This document shows, piece by piece, positions 50,901 through 62,929 of a stretch of DNA of 64,000 nt; within the stretch, counting starts at the first letter, position 1; each line of letters begins with the position of its first letter. The notes beneath the pieces were generated by a model, which searched no databases, was not told where the DNA came from, and was given only the letters and a program-made list of their open reading frames with translations. A program made the position numbers and the translations under genes. Origin of the DNA: Sipunculus nudus (taxonomy: Eukaryota; Annelida; Sipuncula; Golfingiida; Sipunculidae); the NCBI GenBank assembly GCA_026874595.1, contig CM049310.1, positions 86,219,056-86,283,055 of the forward strand, written 5' to 3'.

Positions 50901-53747
50901 TAAGCGTGCCTTTGTCCGTGTATATCTCTGTGAAAGCCAGCCAACAGCGTCGACATTCACTGAAATCGTTCACATTTTACGTAGAAAATGCGGCACCTTG
51001 TGAAACATTCCCTCTTGTTTTAATTATCATATTACGTGCTGCTGCATGGCTTATAGGGATGTATGAAACATGAAAGCCAGTTCGGATCTTGTCCGGAACG
51101 CTGTCAATCAACATGGGGATTCGATTTCTTTTTACATTATGAAACTATATTAAAATCTGGATACAGTTTTAGAGTATAAAGATATGTCCTTTAAAAAGTT
51201 AAAAAAACTTATTTTATGCTAAATATGCCTATTCAGGTTATCTGTAGGTTTCGTCATTTTGGGATGATATCGGTTTACGAGCATGTGTTGGTGCTATTTA
51301 TTTCGTGTCTTCAGATTTAAGTATGATTGTGAGTGAGGGATACATTGGCAGTTCGAATGTTTGCACATTTCACACCTGACGCGTGTCCCGGCGCCCATGA
51401 CCTAATTACCGACGAACAGTCACTCGGAGCAATAAACTCCCCCTACTTCTGTTTGACAGTTCTTGAAATGTCATTTCATGTTAATATTTCGTCATTTTTA
51501 CCCTGATAAACTATTCAATTTTCAATTTGGTTTATCGAAACCAATTCTGATCAGAATATATAATAAAAATATACGACTGTAACTTGCGCTGATATTCCCG
51601 TTTCCCGTGAAACCGAGATAACTCTTCCCAAACAGTTTTTAGTCATTTTTTCAAAACAACACTTCAACAGACTGCATGGTCTTCGGCGCGATTTATCTAA
51701 AAATCCACCATATGTAGAATTTTCAAATTTTGCATATAGGTAAGTTGACATGTAATTTAAAATTAGTTTTGTTTTCTTTTTTGATATCTGTTTTAGTTAA
51801 CATGTATGCATTTTTGGATCATATTTTTAATTCAAAATTCAATAGGAAAATTTATTATAAACACACAATAAAGAAAAAAGGCTGGAGATATTTGTATGTA
51901 CTTCCATGTGATACTATTTTTACATACATACTGTTTGAAAAATGTTAGATATATTGCGTTAAAAATATAAAATAAATCGTTTAAAGTTTAAACATTGAAA
52001 GCAACATCGGAGACAATGTACATATATATCTCATCATACAGATGACATTCTAAGAATTCCAAATAAGTATAAATCATTGTGGCTAAAATCCATTTTAACA
52101 TGAATTCTAAAGCTAATTTTAACTAAGGTTGTTTGACGACCATAAACCCTTAAATACATGCATGAAGCCATGGCATGTTTGCGCAGAAATAGCAGGAGCA
52201 AATGGAAAAGATAAGTAGCAAAAAGGCACAGCGCTTCATTTTGAAGTATAACTTTGTTCATGTTCATCGAACGGTACTGTGTTTTGCCATGTGAATGGTA
52301 TAACTTATTAATGTCACTGGCTGGGTCCGATGTGGTAATGCTATGTTTATATACATTTAAACGGATAAATATTTCTCCCAGGACAGTCTCGGAAGCAAAA
52401 GAGTCATCAAATACCGAACTTCGAATTACATATGCATGCAGAATTCTTATCTTTAGATGAGGAAGATTTTTTATGTTACTTTGTATGATAAAGATACTAC
52501 CTATACACAACTCAACATATAATATACATTACACATGCACAACCCACCAAATTATCAAAGTATCAACGGATCAACTTACGTTTAATGGTGACTGCTACAA
52601 TATTGCTGGTACTAACACCACCCAGAGTTGTCAGAGAACAAAAGTAGCTTCCGGAGTCCTCTGGCCGTGAGTTCAAAAGTTCCAACAGGCCGTTAGTCCT
52701 GTCCACACGGTGCTGAGTCAAGTTCAGACCCCCGTTGACTTTAGACCAGGTGAACTCATACGGACCCAAGTAGCTTGTTCTCGCAGAGCATGTCAGACGC
52801 ACGGGTTGCCCTATAATGGATACGTGTCTGTTCGTGCTCGCCAGAGGTCTTGGAGGCGGAACTTTGTAAACATGTAAACATTATATGGATCCATATATAT
52901 AACTATATTATCTACTGACATATTTATTAGTTTTAATATCCACTTGCTACTGTGCCGGGAGTTAAAAGATAAATAAATAAAAAGAAAACACGCTCTCTGG
53001 AACAAACAAAACCGCAAGTACATGTACAGTATAGGCGATATGTTTTTTTCCACATGTATGGCTTTCCAAAATTTAAACGTTGTAAAAACAGAGATCCATA
53101 CGTATGAACCAATTATTTGCGACACATCCCATAGAATGGTACCATGTTGCATATGTTTATACTGTAACAACCCCCTCCCCCCCCCCCCTCTCTCTTTATC
53201 TCTCTCTCTCTGTGCTGTGTCTATGTGTGCTATATGTATACAACTCACCTATTACATTTATAGTCGTGATTTCCTTTACAATCGTCAGATCCTCTCCGAT
53301 TGTTTTCTCCACGGTACAGGTGTACAAGCCACTATCCTCAGGCCTGGCGTCAGAGACATAAACAGTACCCCAATCAACAGACTTTAATCTGGACTTGTTG
53401 AAGTTGTGCACGAATACTTCTGGTGGACCTTCCTTGGATTCAAGTTGTTTAAACAAAGGAACTATGTGTGTTCTCGTTACTCGTTTACCAAACCTTACTG
53501 CCAGAAGTTCTACGTCTTTGGGTGTCGAACAGTTCAACCAAAATGACCCAAGACGTCTTACATACTGCACAGCGTCATGCCCGCCCTGTTCAACATTGTC
53601 AGCCCCAGCTTCAAACCCTGTTTCCAATAAAAAAAAGTTTCGCATTTAAAAATAAATCTCATTGATAGCCTACAGCAATCCAATGTAAAAATGTTTAAAC
53701 TTACCTATTGGAAAGACAATAACAAGGACTAGTATCTTGTACGCCAT
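47959..53747 (-). CDS. M3: two-Ig-domain membrane receptor with short tail (313 aa)
   Basis: Five minus-strand exons join in frame: 53705-53747 (signal, MAYKILVLVIVFPIG), 53249-53617 (V-like), 52580-52861 (I-set-like), 48523-48618 (transmembrane), 47959-48110 (tail and stop). The V-like domain has Cys in SFWLNC and EDSGLYTC. The I-set-like domain is nearly identical to that of M2. The helix is about FMFLCLSVAVTIVTVIAFG, followed by YKRK. The tail is about 50 residues against about 113 in M2. It has Y269 in YKEM, which fits YxxM (the PI3K SH2-binding consensus), while the residue matching M2 Y291 is Cys and the later ITIM-like sites are lost past the stop. It is divergent from P3. Confidence 0.85.
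48619..52579. other. M3 intron 3
   Basis: A 4-kb intron without recognised exons. It has TTCTGGGAA at 49324-49332, at the position corresponding to the M1 and M2 intronic sites. A locally G+C-rich stretch lies at 50340-50460. Confidence 0.5.
53165..53215. repeat. (CT)n-type microsatellite beside the M3 V exon
   Basis: A C-run followed by CTCT repeats, within 40 bases of the V-exon donor. M2 has the same kind of tract at 32365-32420, so it predates the duplication. Confidence 0.85.
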
Positions 53748-53910
53748 TCTGCAGGTACTTGAAAAAGCTTATGTCAGCAAGCTCATATCCTAAACCACGA
53801 ACTGAAGACGATCCACAAGACCAGGTTACTTAGCACAGCATGGTAAAATTGGATGAACTACATGAATAGGAGTTGCACAGCGGACACGCAATAATACGAA
53901 AAAGTACCAA

Positions 53911-54040
53911 TTCTGGGAAATTTGTCAGACCGAGAAACCTGTTTCTGGGAAAGTTTGATCTGGGAAAGTTCTAGTGATACGATGGCCATGTGCCAAAGCA
54001 TAGAAGCGTTTTTTGAATAACAGGGCTATCTAAATATACT
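53911..54040 (-). promoter_or_regulatory. M3 promoter block: GAS-like sites and TATA-like box
   Basis: TTCTGGGAA lies at 53911-53919 and 53943-53951, with a degraded third ATCTGGGAA near 53958. A TATA-like AGTATATTTA lies at 54031-54040. The 53943 site is 196 bases before the ATG, exactly as in M2. Confidence 0.5.
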
Positions 54041-54680
54041 GTGTATTTGACGAGAGAACGGCTTCTTTTTATAAACAGTGAGTAGTAATTACATATATAA
54101 TCGTGGAATGGCATGTGGTGCAAGCTGTGGGTACTAGGTACAATGTTCTGCAGTTCTATTAGGCAGTATAATCAATGAAGCAACACAGCGACCAGCTTAA
54201 CCACATCGTTAATAAACCTTGCGCCACGAACACGGAGGCATCACACAGACTTATATCGTCCCACAATACATCTCAGAAAACAACAACAGAGCCACGTGTA
54301 AGGATGTTTACACGTGTTTGCCTGCTTGCCTCGACACACCGTGATTTACACTGATCAGTTGGTGTTAAGGTTACAAAAAATGGTTACCCATTTTTATGCA
54401 GTGCCTTAAAATATATTATAAAAGGACTTTTTTTTATGATTTCTGAAAAAAATGAGCACATTAATGTGGTTTCTTCAGCTAGCAAAAACAACGTCAGGAC
54501 GCGGGGCCTTGCATCGTAATGTAAAGTAACAAAATTTCCCATGTGAAACGTTTGAGGTTTGGAAGATTTTTCTGCGGCATATTAACAAATGACGCTTTAC
54601 TGTATTGGTATATGAAAAATCACTGTGACAAATGATTTTGATATACCCGAAGTCAATTAAAATATCAAGATATCCCATTG

Positions 54681-54917
54681 TTGGGGCACAGGTGCTGATT
54701 GATACACATTACAGACAGCACAGAATGAGGTGGTCTGTGCACGGTTCCTCTGATAGTGTACGTTAATACTAAGTTTCTTGTTTCATGTACAGTTCCAACA
54801 GGCCGTTGGGGCACAGCTGCTGCTTGATACACATTACAGACAGCACAGAATGAGGTGGTCTGTGCATGGTTCCTCTGATAGTGTACGTTTATACTAAGTT
54901 TCTTGTTTCATGTACAG
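54681..54917. repeat. 112-bp tandem duplication upstream of M3
   Basis: Copies at 54681-54792 and 54806-54917 are nearly identical (TTGGGGCACAG to CATGTACAG), separated by 13 bases. Confidence 0.85.
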
Positions 54918-57609
54918 TAGGCACAGAGTGACACACACACACCAAAACACGTTGGCAATACGCTGCTTATACAACCATGATAAATTCGTTAACTTAATGA
55001 AGACTAACAAAAACTAAGATGAAACATGTCTGGTTCTGTGATGGTTAAAAATGTTCTGATATGAAATTATGAAAAGTTTTCTATTCACATGCCTTTCAAA
55101 AGTATAGATGTAGGTATGCTGTATCTGTCATCGATGATTAATATAGAAATAACATTGTACTTTTACAGTGGCATAACCAAACGATAGCTGTCAAATAAAA
55201 ACACCAAGTTACAGGTCATTTAAAAAGAATAGCCCAGTTCATTAGATAGTGATATGATGGGTTTCTGGGCATGGCGGGGATAATATTAGTGCATGGGCAG
55301 AATAGAATTTTATAAATGACACCTTTTTCACACAGGACCTTACATAATTTCAGAAAAAATAGGTAAGGTAAGAATTATGGAATTAAATATCTATTTCAAC
55401 TAATGTTCAATACTTCTCACTTCAACTCAGGTTAGATCCTTAATTTTTTTATAAAGCGAATATAAAATGTATTGTGTCATATACCAGAACTACATATACG
55501 ATGTGAATGAAGAGTTAAAATATACTGACGGCGTGTCCTACAGCTGTATGTCATTAACTGCATTGACAAACAAAGGAAATGGTAACACAAGTGGAAGCAA
55601 TATTCTTTAATTTGCAGTGGGTCTAGGCTCGTCATGTGGGCATATATCTGGATGACTCTATATTTGTGTTGCATCATTGTAATTTAACGGCCTTAAAGCT
55701 ATGCTCAGATGTCATCCTAGAGGGCCTCAACTAACAATGAGATAAAATGATGACATTCAGGTATTGGTATAATAAAATGTTGGCCCTTTTCTATTCCTTA
55801 TAAACCAGTATTTCAATGCTTGGCTGGTAAAAACTATATGCATATCTTCACTAAATGTCTATATCAAGTTTAATATGTTTAATAAGTTTAATAGTCTTCT
55901 GTAAAAAAACAATTTAATGTTATTTATTTATTTTAATAAAGTACAATTAATTGCATGTGTATGGACACATATAACACAGTATATTTAAATATATTGACAC
56001 GTACATAAAAAAAGGTCAGGCAAAACAAATGAAGGCATGGACTATGTGAAAATGATTTTTTAATATGTGCCTTTATAATTGAAATAGATCATTAAAAATC
56101 ATTGTTCTAAAAGGGTTGTTCATTTACTTAATTCTATGAAAAAATATAACATACAGCAGACCAAACTAGGATCATATGAACACACAATTACAATGAGTCC
56201 CTTGTCCAGAAGTATGACTTAATAAGTACTTTCCACTGTTTCTTCCAACCTGGATCCCTATGATAACTAAAGAAAACCTAAATCTGCTGTCCACTTAGTA
56301 AATGGGTAGCATTAAGGAAAAGAAAAGGCTGTGACACGACCTTCCATGCTGAGCTAAATTGTATCATCACAAGTGTTTCTGCTGTGACAAGTGAGCACGT
56401 GTCTTTGTTATTCCCTACAATCCTCGCTTTGGCCTCTGGTAGGTGTGGCATGCATAGAATTTAAGAGTCCCCTATGCCTCCGTGAGCGTAGCACAGGACA
56501 AGTTGGAAACCATGCTTAATTATAACGGCCATAACTTTAAGAGTACTAATTTCTATTGGCCATATTTTGAAGCTAAATTTTAGACTACTTAATCTGTATA
56601 ATACTCTGTAGATACCTCTAAGTCTTCTAATTTTGATTCGCTATTTTGTATTTACTGTTAAGAATGATAATTTCTGTTTCCTAGCATTATGTAACTACAG
56701 TTACTATAATGTAAAGACAGCTCTTAGATGAATTATCCCTTGGTTTTGTCAATAAGAATGGGATGTACGATCAAATAAGTAAGACAGCGAGCATTTAAAA
56801 TACCGGCATTAAATTGTTTATCATGTTGGTCTTCTGAAAACACATCCTGTCATTATAATAACTGCAGTTAGTTGGCTTTATCCTGCCGCAGCGATATACT
56901 ATGCTGTTTATACTATTTAAACGTGACGTCACGCACGCGTGTTATCTCAGAAATCCTAAATAATCAAGGCCATATTAATTTGTTTGAATATAGAAGTAAT
57001 ATGGGTAATTTGAGTAAACCTCAAATGATTTTTAATTAATGTGAGTAATTTGAGTAAACCTCAAATTATTTTTAATTACACATAAAGAACACATGTATTA
57101 GTGATAATTAATTGATAATGATTTGGTGAATGTCAAAGGAAATCATTTGTTTTCAATATAGGTATAATGGGTATATCACGGTATTATTTACGGCATAACA
57201 TATATTATTTGCTATTTCCATTTAATTTATAATTTCAAATTAAGTGATATAACGTAAAGCTATATTGTGCTATTAAATAAATATATTATAAATTTTGATT
57301 TAATAGTATTACTAAAGTAATGTATTTCATTAAATTAATTAAAATATAAAACAAACTTTAAGGTCTAATCTTTCTATGGCTAAGTCTCTCAATCTGTAGC
57401 CATGATATTTCAAGGCTACTGAAAGTAAAACCTACTTGTAGTAATAATTTGCCTCTATAGGCCCGGGTCTAAGTGTTATTCATGACATAAACTTTGTGGT
57501 CTGACCTCACCCAGAGGCGGTTGACGTGGTGGCAAGCATTGTTTTTGTAGTCTCATTCAATATGAATCGTTTTTTCTGTCTGATGATGCCATGAAATCCC
57601 GGGTTAGGA

Positions 57610-57830
57610 CGTATTGATGAGGTAAATTCCCCAAGTGTTTAAAAAATAGACTTAGAGGCGACACGATTCAGTATGATGAGTCAAGGTATAACCATACGTT
57701 CATGGGTACGTCGTTTGACAAGTCTCGGACAGCCATGACTATGCTAATGATTGCCATGTGTGTAAAGTGTTTACTGTAGAGTAGACTAGGAGCCTTTTGT
57801 TGCATGTTGATGCTTCTGTGTTTTAACAAA
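57610..57830 (+). promoter_or_regulatory. P3 promoter / 5' UTR conserved block
   Basis: It aligns with the P1 and P2 blocks: GGTAAATTCCCCAAG, then A-rich TTTAAAAAATAG (57639-57650) in the TATA position 280 bases before the ATG, then AAGGTATAACCATACGTTCA with a degraded inverted repeat. Confidence 0.45.
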
Positions 57831-57920
57831 TAAAATTGTTACATAGAAAGAAACAAAAGACTGTTTTACAGTTACTTTGCCAAGGTTAAACGATAACAAA
57901 TTAGCTTAGTTCCGTCATCA

Positions 57921-60900
57921 ATGCCTTTTTTCCGAGAAATGGTACTTCTCGCCATTTTAATCACGGCTGATATTCCTCAAGCGGTTAAAGGTAAGTGAAA
58001 AATTCATTTATACATGTATATGCATATTTAGAAGTTCATTTACCAGAGAGACATGGCCTTTTAGTCCTTAGTAATTTCAATAGGAGCTGTGCATATTTTA
58101 AACTGATCTAGGTGAGATAAATAATTTATTATGAACAACCCAAGCACTTAAGACAGATTTGAAATCTCTATTATGTCACCCAGGGTAATTAATCTTATGC
58201 CAAGATATTGTTAGTTTATTATATGTTCAGAAAAGATTTGAGAAACTGTAAATTAAAGATCAACTAGAAAAGGTAATAATCTGAAACAAAACAGCTGTCA
58301 ATCAATTGTAATTTTATATTAAATTTATACTAAAATATTTTAACAACAATTAAATTGTTCACGTTTCCTATTATAACTCGTTTATCAGACTAATTTACAA
58401 TTATATTTTCCATCGTGAAAGATAAATTAATTCCACTTGCAATGCAGTTATTCTGCTACTGTCTCACTTGAACTCTAAAGCATTCCGTCATCTCATCAGT
58501 TTGATGAATGCAAAGAATACCACGTTTATAATAGTAAAGCCACTAGAAGTAACATGATTTGTGCTAACTTTCCTTCCTTCTATTCATGTTTGTGCTGTCA
58601 CCTATTCCTTCTGTTAACGTTTTGAAAGTGTTGTGGATATGCATACAATTCAATATATTTCAAGCAATTGAAGGTGTTCACAAAAAAAGCCAAATAGGAG
58701 TACATATACTCATTTACACATATTTACTATTGTAATAATCAAGCTTTTTACATATTTCTAATTATCATTTGGTAACGCCCTACTCCATTCCGTCGAAGGT
58801 TTAAAAAATGATGTGCTAACCCTTTCTTTCTATCAATCGTGTCCACCTTATTTTCCAGACTCTCAGTAATGTTCCAACCATGTCTTGCTTCATTGTGGTC
58901 GTCCTTGAAAACATATTTTTAATTTACTATTAACATGATGGTCCTGTTTCAATTATTCATTGAGTGTTTTTATTATTTCCTCATAGTCAAGCGTTTTGAG
59001 GCGAGGAATGCCACAATACTAAATGGGATGGCCTTACTAAACTTTGGTATTTTACCATGGAATGCACATTTGAACTTTATAAAATGTACCCATGTTGGCA
59101 GCTCAGGAAAGAATCAGAGCTATTACACCATAGACTACACTCGAGCAAAGGTAAACCGACAATATGAGATTGGAAACCGCACCAGTCACACATTAGTGAG
59201 AGTGAGGAGCCATATCATCCTGAGTCTCATAATCAATGATACCATTCCTTCTGATACCGGAATGCATTTCTGTAACCTGGATGGGAAAGGATCAGAGAGG
59301 AGCATAGTAGCCTCACTCTACCTGACAGGTAGGATTGCAGATTTAAAGAAAGTCTGTAAAGATCTAAAAATAAAGGCATTTAATCAGCCTATTCAAATAT
59401 CTGACGCCTATCAACAGAAGATATTCTTTTAAACCCCTTATAAAAAGATCATCCAGAAAGGGGATTCCCATCGCACACAGGCTGTTCATTTATTAACAAC
59501 CACGTGTTTATAATAGTTGGAGGTCCGCCGACAAAACCCATACACCCTCAACAACAGTATCTGCCGGCATGCCAGACAACCAGACCTTTGGCGTTTTGTT
59601 GCCAGTGGCCTCCACAAATAAGCAGTAAACCACTCTTGGTTACATGTTTTTTCCATTTGTCAACATAACTGTGCTTACCAAGAGCAGGTAAAATAAATAA
59701 GTTCATATATCCATCACAGGGGAGTTATAAGAGTTTTAAATGGAATTACTTACAGTCTATATATATGTACGCAGAGAAAGCCAGAATCCAAATATAAGGT
59801 AGATGATATGCTTTTGATAATGAAATGAAATATTAACTTCAAATAACACGTATACAGTCTTTGGTTATCCTTATTTTTTCTAGATATAGACTATAAAATA
59901 TGTTGTATCTTAAAAATGTCATATCCCATCTAAATCACTCCTTCGTTTCTGCGTTGGTGCCCCATGTTTTTTTGTATTCATATTTGATTGATTTATTGTT
60001 TTCAGAGGACACCAAGATGAACAAGACAGTAAATGGTCCAACGACGCATGTTCTTGGTGATAACGGGACAGGTATGTGATACATGGTTATCTGCTTGTCA
60101 TATTTATATAAAGAGACAATTACTTTTCATATAATGTACGGGTGTCAAATTCAGTCGGATGATGTACACAAAATGTTTACAGATGATAAAATTGAATGCA
60201 CTTTAATTTAAAAATGAAAAAAAATGAGAAAATATCGTGGAATTCGTGAAAAACTTTTTGTCTGTTTTCATTTATATTATTAGATGTCCATAAAATTTCA
60301 AATTAAAGACGATAGTACTAAATCTTCTCATACCTTTATTGTTCGTATAAAATTGAAAGAGAAAACGGGATGAATATAAAGACATCCAATTGTTCATAAG
60401 CAGTTGAAGGTGTTTATTTAAGAGCAAATAGGAGAACAAAACGTTTACACGTTTTGAAAATAAGACTAAGTAATCAAAATACAACGTGTTTTACATATTC
60501 CTGATAATCATTCGATATTACTGGTATATTATTTGTTTATTAATCATTATCATTAAGATTCAGAATATACAATACTTACACCGCCTACAACCAAGCCAAA
60601 TGACAAAGAGGGGGCCACTACAGGTTTGTTTCTTTTTCTTTATTTGCTAGCTAGCTATTTACCTGTCTTTTTGCAGAATGTTTACTGGCTTTCTCTATGT
60701 TACATATCAAACAACGGTGCTTAGGTCTTCCAAGTGAAAAATCTTATAACGCCGCTTTGAGGGATGCATAGGCCTGATTTAATTTAAGCTTTTTGTAAAC
60801 ACGTGGCCATGTTGACATTCAGGAAAAACATGACCCGAGGTGGTTGATATCACCAATGCTGTTTTATCAAATCTCTGGTTTGTCAGATTCGTCAATAGAT

Positions 60901-62805
60901 TTCCTTGCTTGATGTGTATGGATTACGATCAGCGGCCATTTGATCGGGAACCGCACGCGTCAAAAACACGTTGATGTTAACAAAGCGGACAACCTGTCCG
61001 TTCTGTTATTGGTGCTTTTGGCTAATTTAAAAGAATTCTTTGCTTAATACACATCAGATATCGCGATAGGCCCATTTAAATTCCAATCATGACGATGCCA
61101 TTGGATATAGACAACAGAACCACAACTTTAGAAGTTACATTATTTGTGGCACTAATCTGAGGTTTACAATTAAATGCAATAATCGTGAGATATTTATATT
61201 CAAAGTGTAGAGGTGACACTTGTAAGGAATTCAACATATCTGTTGTGAAGTGTGTTAATACATATAACCCGCATATTGTTCTTTCTGCTTTACACTATTG
61301 ATGGTTCTAATTTATATCACTTGGGCTCTGGTGGCCAGTTCAATAAACAGTGGTTGTGGTGGCATAATGGGTGTTTGCATACATCCTATCCGGTTAATTT
61401 AATATCATCAATGATGCAATTATCAATAATCCTCCAAATCCATTCGACCTTCTCTTGTAACAAAAAAAGGTTGCCTGTATTTCCTTTCAATACATTTTAG
61501 TCTGTATAAGAATTCAGGTTTTTATTTATATGAAATAACTACAGTACAGAGTGATTTTTGTAATACCTAGAATGATGAAATTAAGGTTTAGTCAGTCATT
61601 AATGTTCAATGTCCACCTTTATTATATTTCAATTTTGTATACCAAAACGATGTATAATACCCACTAGATTAATATTAATTTATCAATGGATTTCTTCATG
61701 ATGGTAAGACTTTTTTCAGATACATATATATCCATTGGGGTATGTATAATCCTTACAGCCATCGCTGGTTCGATAGTTGGATATGTTATCTATCGGAAAA
61801 GACAGAACAAGTGAGTAAAGTGGTTTGGTCATACAGTTACTTTTAATTGTAATAGTATGGTGTATATGCACATGAGTTTCAAGTGATCTCATCATAACTT
61901 TCTTAGATCTAATATGTGTGTTGTACAAGGGTTGCCAGACCGTCTCTTCTTGAAAATGTAAATCTCAGAAAAAGGTCTCATGAATTAACAGATCTCAACT
62001 GTATAATAATATGAACATACACATAGTTATTGTGTATAAAAGATATATTGGGACAATAATATATACGAATTATTTGTTTAAATGGTTTGTAGGCGTTCCA
62101 AGAGAGTCCCATGTGGGACCAGCTTGCTTGTAATCGGCATGATGAAATTCATGGCAAATAATTCCAACATTATCTTAATGTTTCTAATGCCTCTGAACAT
62201 TATTTTTGGAAAGCTTCAGTCACAGTAATATATTTAAACATAATTGAAGTATTGTGAATATTTTTAAATACAAAACAAACTGCTAAATCGTCTACCCCTG
62301 TGTAAATAACCTTTTATTCAATATTAAAAGTTACCACCCCTTCTATGTAAAAAAGACATGTCCATAATTCATATATGGGAAGTCCACTTATGTCATACAT
62401 CCACTTAATCTAGCAAATATTAAAATAGAGTAAAGGACTTCTCGAATCAAATGCATAAAAAATACGAAACACCAGTAATTTCATATTTCAAAGGGTCGGC
62501 AGGGGAGGTGCTAACATATATTTCAACATTCACATGAACTGCACCATGATTATGCGTTGATATTATTGTGCATTAAAACTTCGTTCAATTTAATGGTTGT
62601 ACCACGGTAGGATACGACATGAGCATCTTAGCTGTTGAGCATAACAACAATATGTAGATGTCAGAAAAAAGAGAGGCTCGTCCTTTTAAATAATTTTTTT
62701 TTAATTTCAATTATTTATTATTTTTACAGCTCTGGTGCCGATCAACACGCTGCAGGCGTCCAGCCAGCTACGGCTGTGGATGGTTTGTTAGATGAAGATC
62801 TTTAA
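57921..62805 (+). CDS. P3: single atypical Ig domain type I membrane protein (234 aa)
   Basis: Six exons join in frame: 57921-57990 (signal, MPFFREMVLLAILITAD), 58987-59328 (Ig), 60006-60071 and 60564-60623 (stalk), 61720-61810 (transmembrane), 62730-62805 (tail and stop). The Ig domain has LNFGI in place of a B-strand Cys, LNFIKC on strand C (Phe replaces the Trp) and DTGMHFC on strand F. N-glycosylation sequons NAT, NQS and NRT are present. The stalk carries TPPTTKP as in P1; the ESxTSKPTT exon of P1 and P2 was not found. The helix has a GxxxG (GSIVG) and ends VIYRKRQN. The tail ends DGLLDEDL, as in P1. An internal Met (MVLLAILI) could also be the start. Confidence 0.85.
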
Positions 62806-62843
62806 ACATGAAACGCAGACAATCATGTAAAGCAAAACAAAAA

Positions 62844-62849
62844 AATAAA
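62844..62849 (+). terminator. Candidate P3 polyadenylation signal
   Basis: AATAAA lies about 40 bases after the P3 stop and before the minisatellite, as in P1. Confidence 0.45.
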
Positions 62850-62929
62850 TGTATATCCATTATATTTCCATATGACACCCACAGATATCACCGACATAAC
62901 ATGATCACAAATGTATAATATGATCACAA

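Larger units (their letters stand above)
53748..57920. other. Divergent intergenic region between M3 and P3
   Basis: Apart from the two promoter blocks and the tandem duplication at 54681-54917, no gene is visible. A 42-bp direct repeat with a palindromic TTTGAGTAAACCTCAAA lies at about 56998-57080. Confidence 0.5.
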
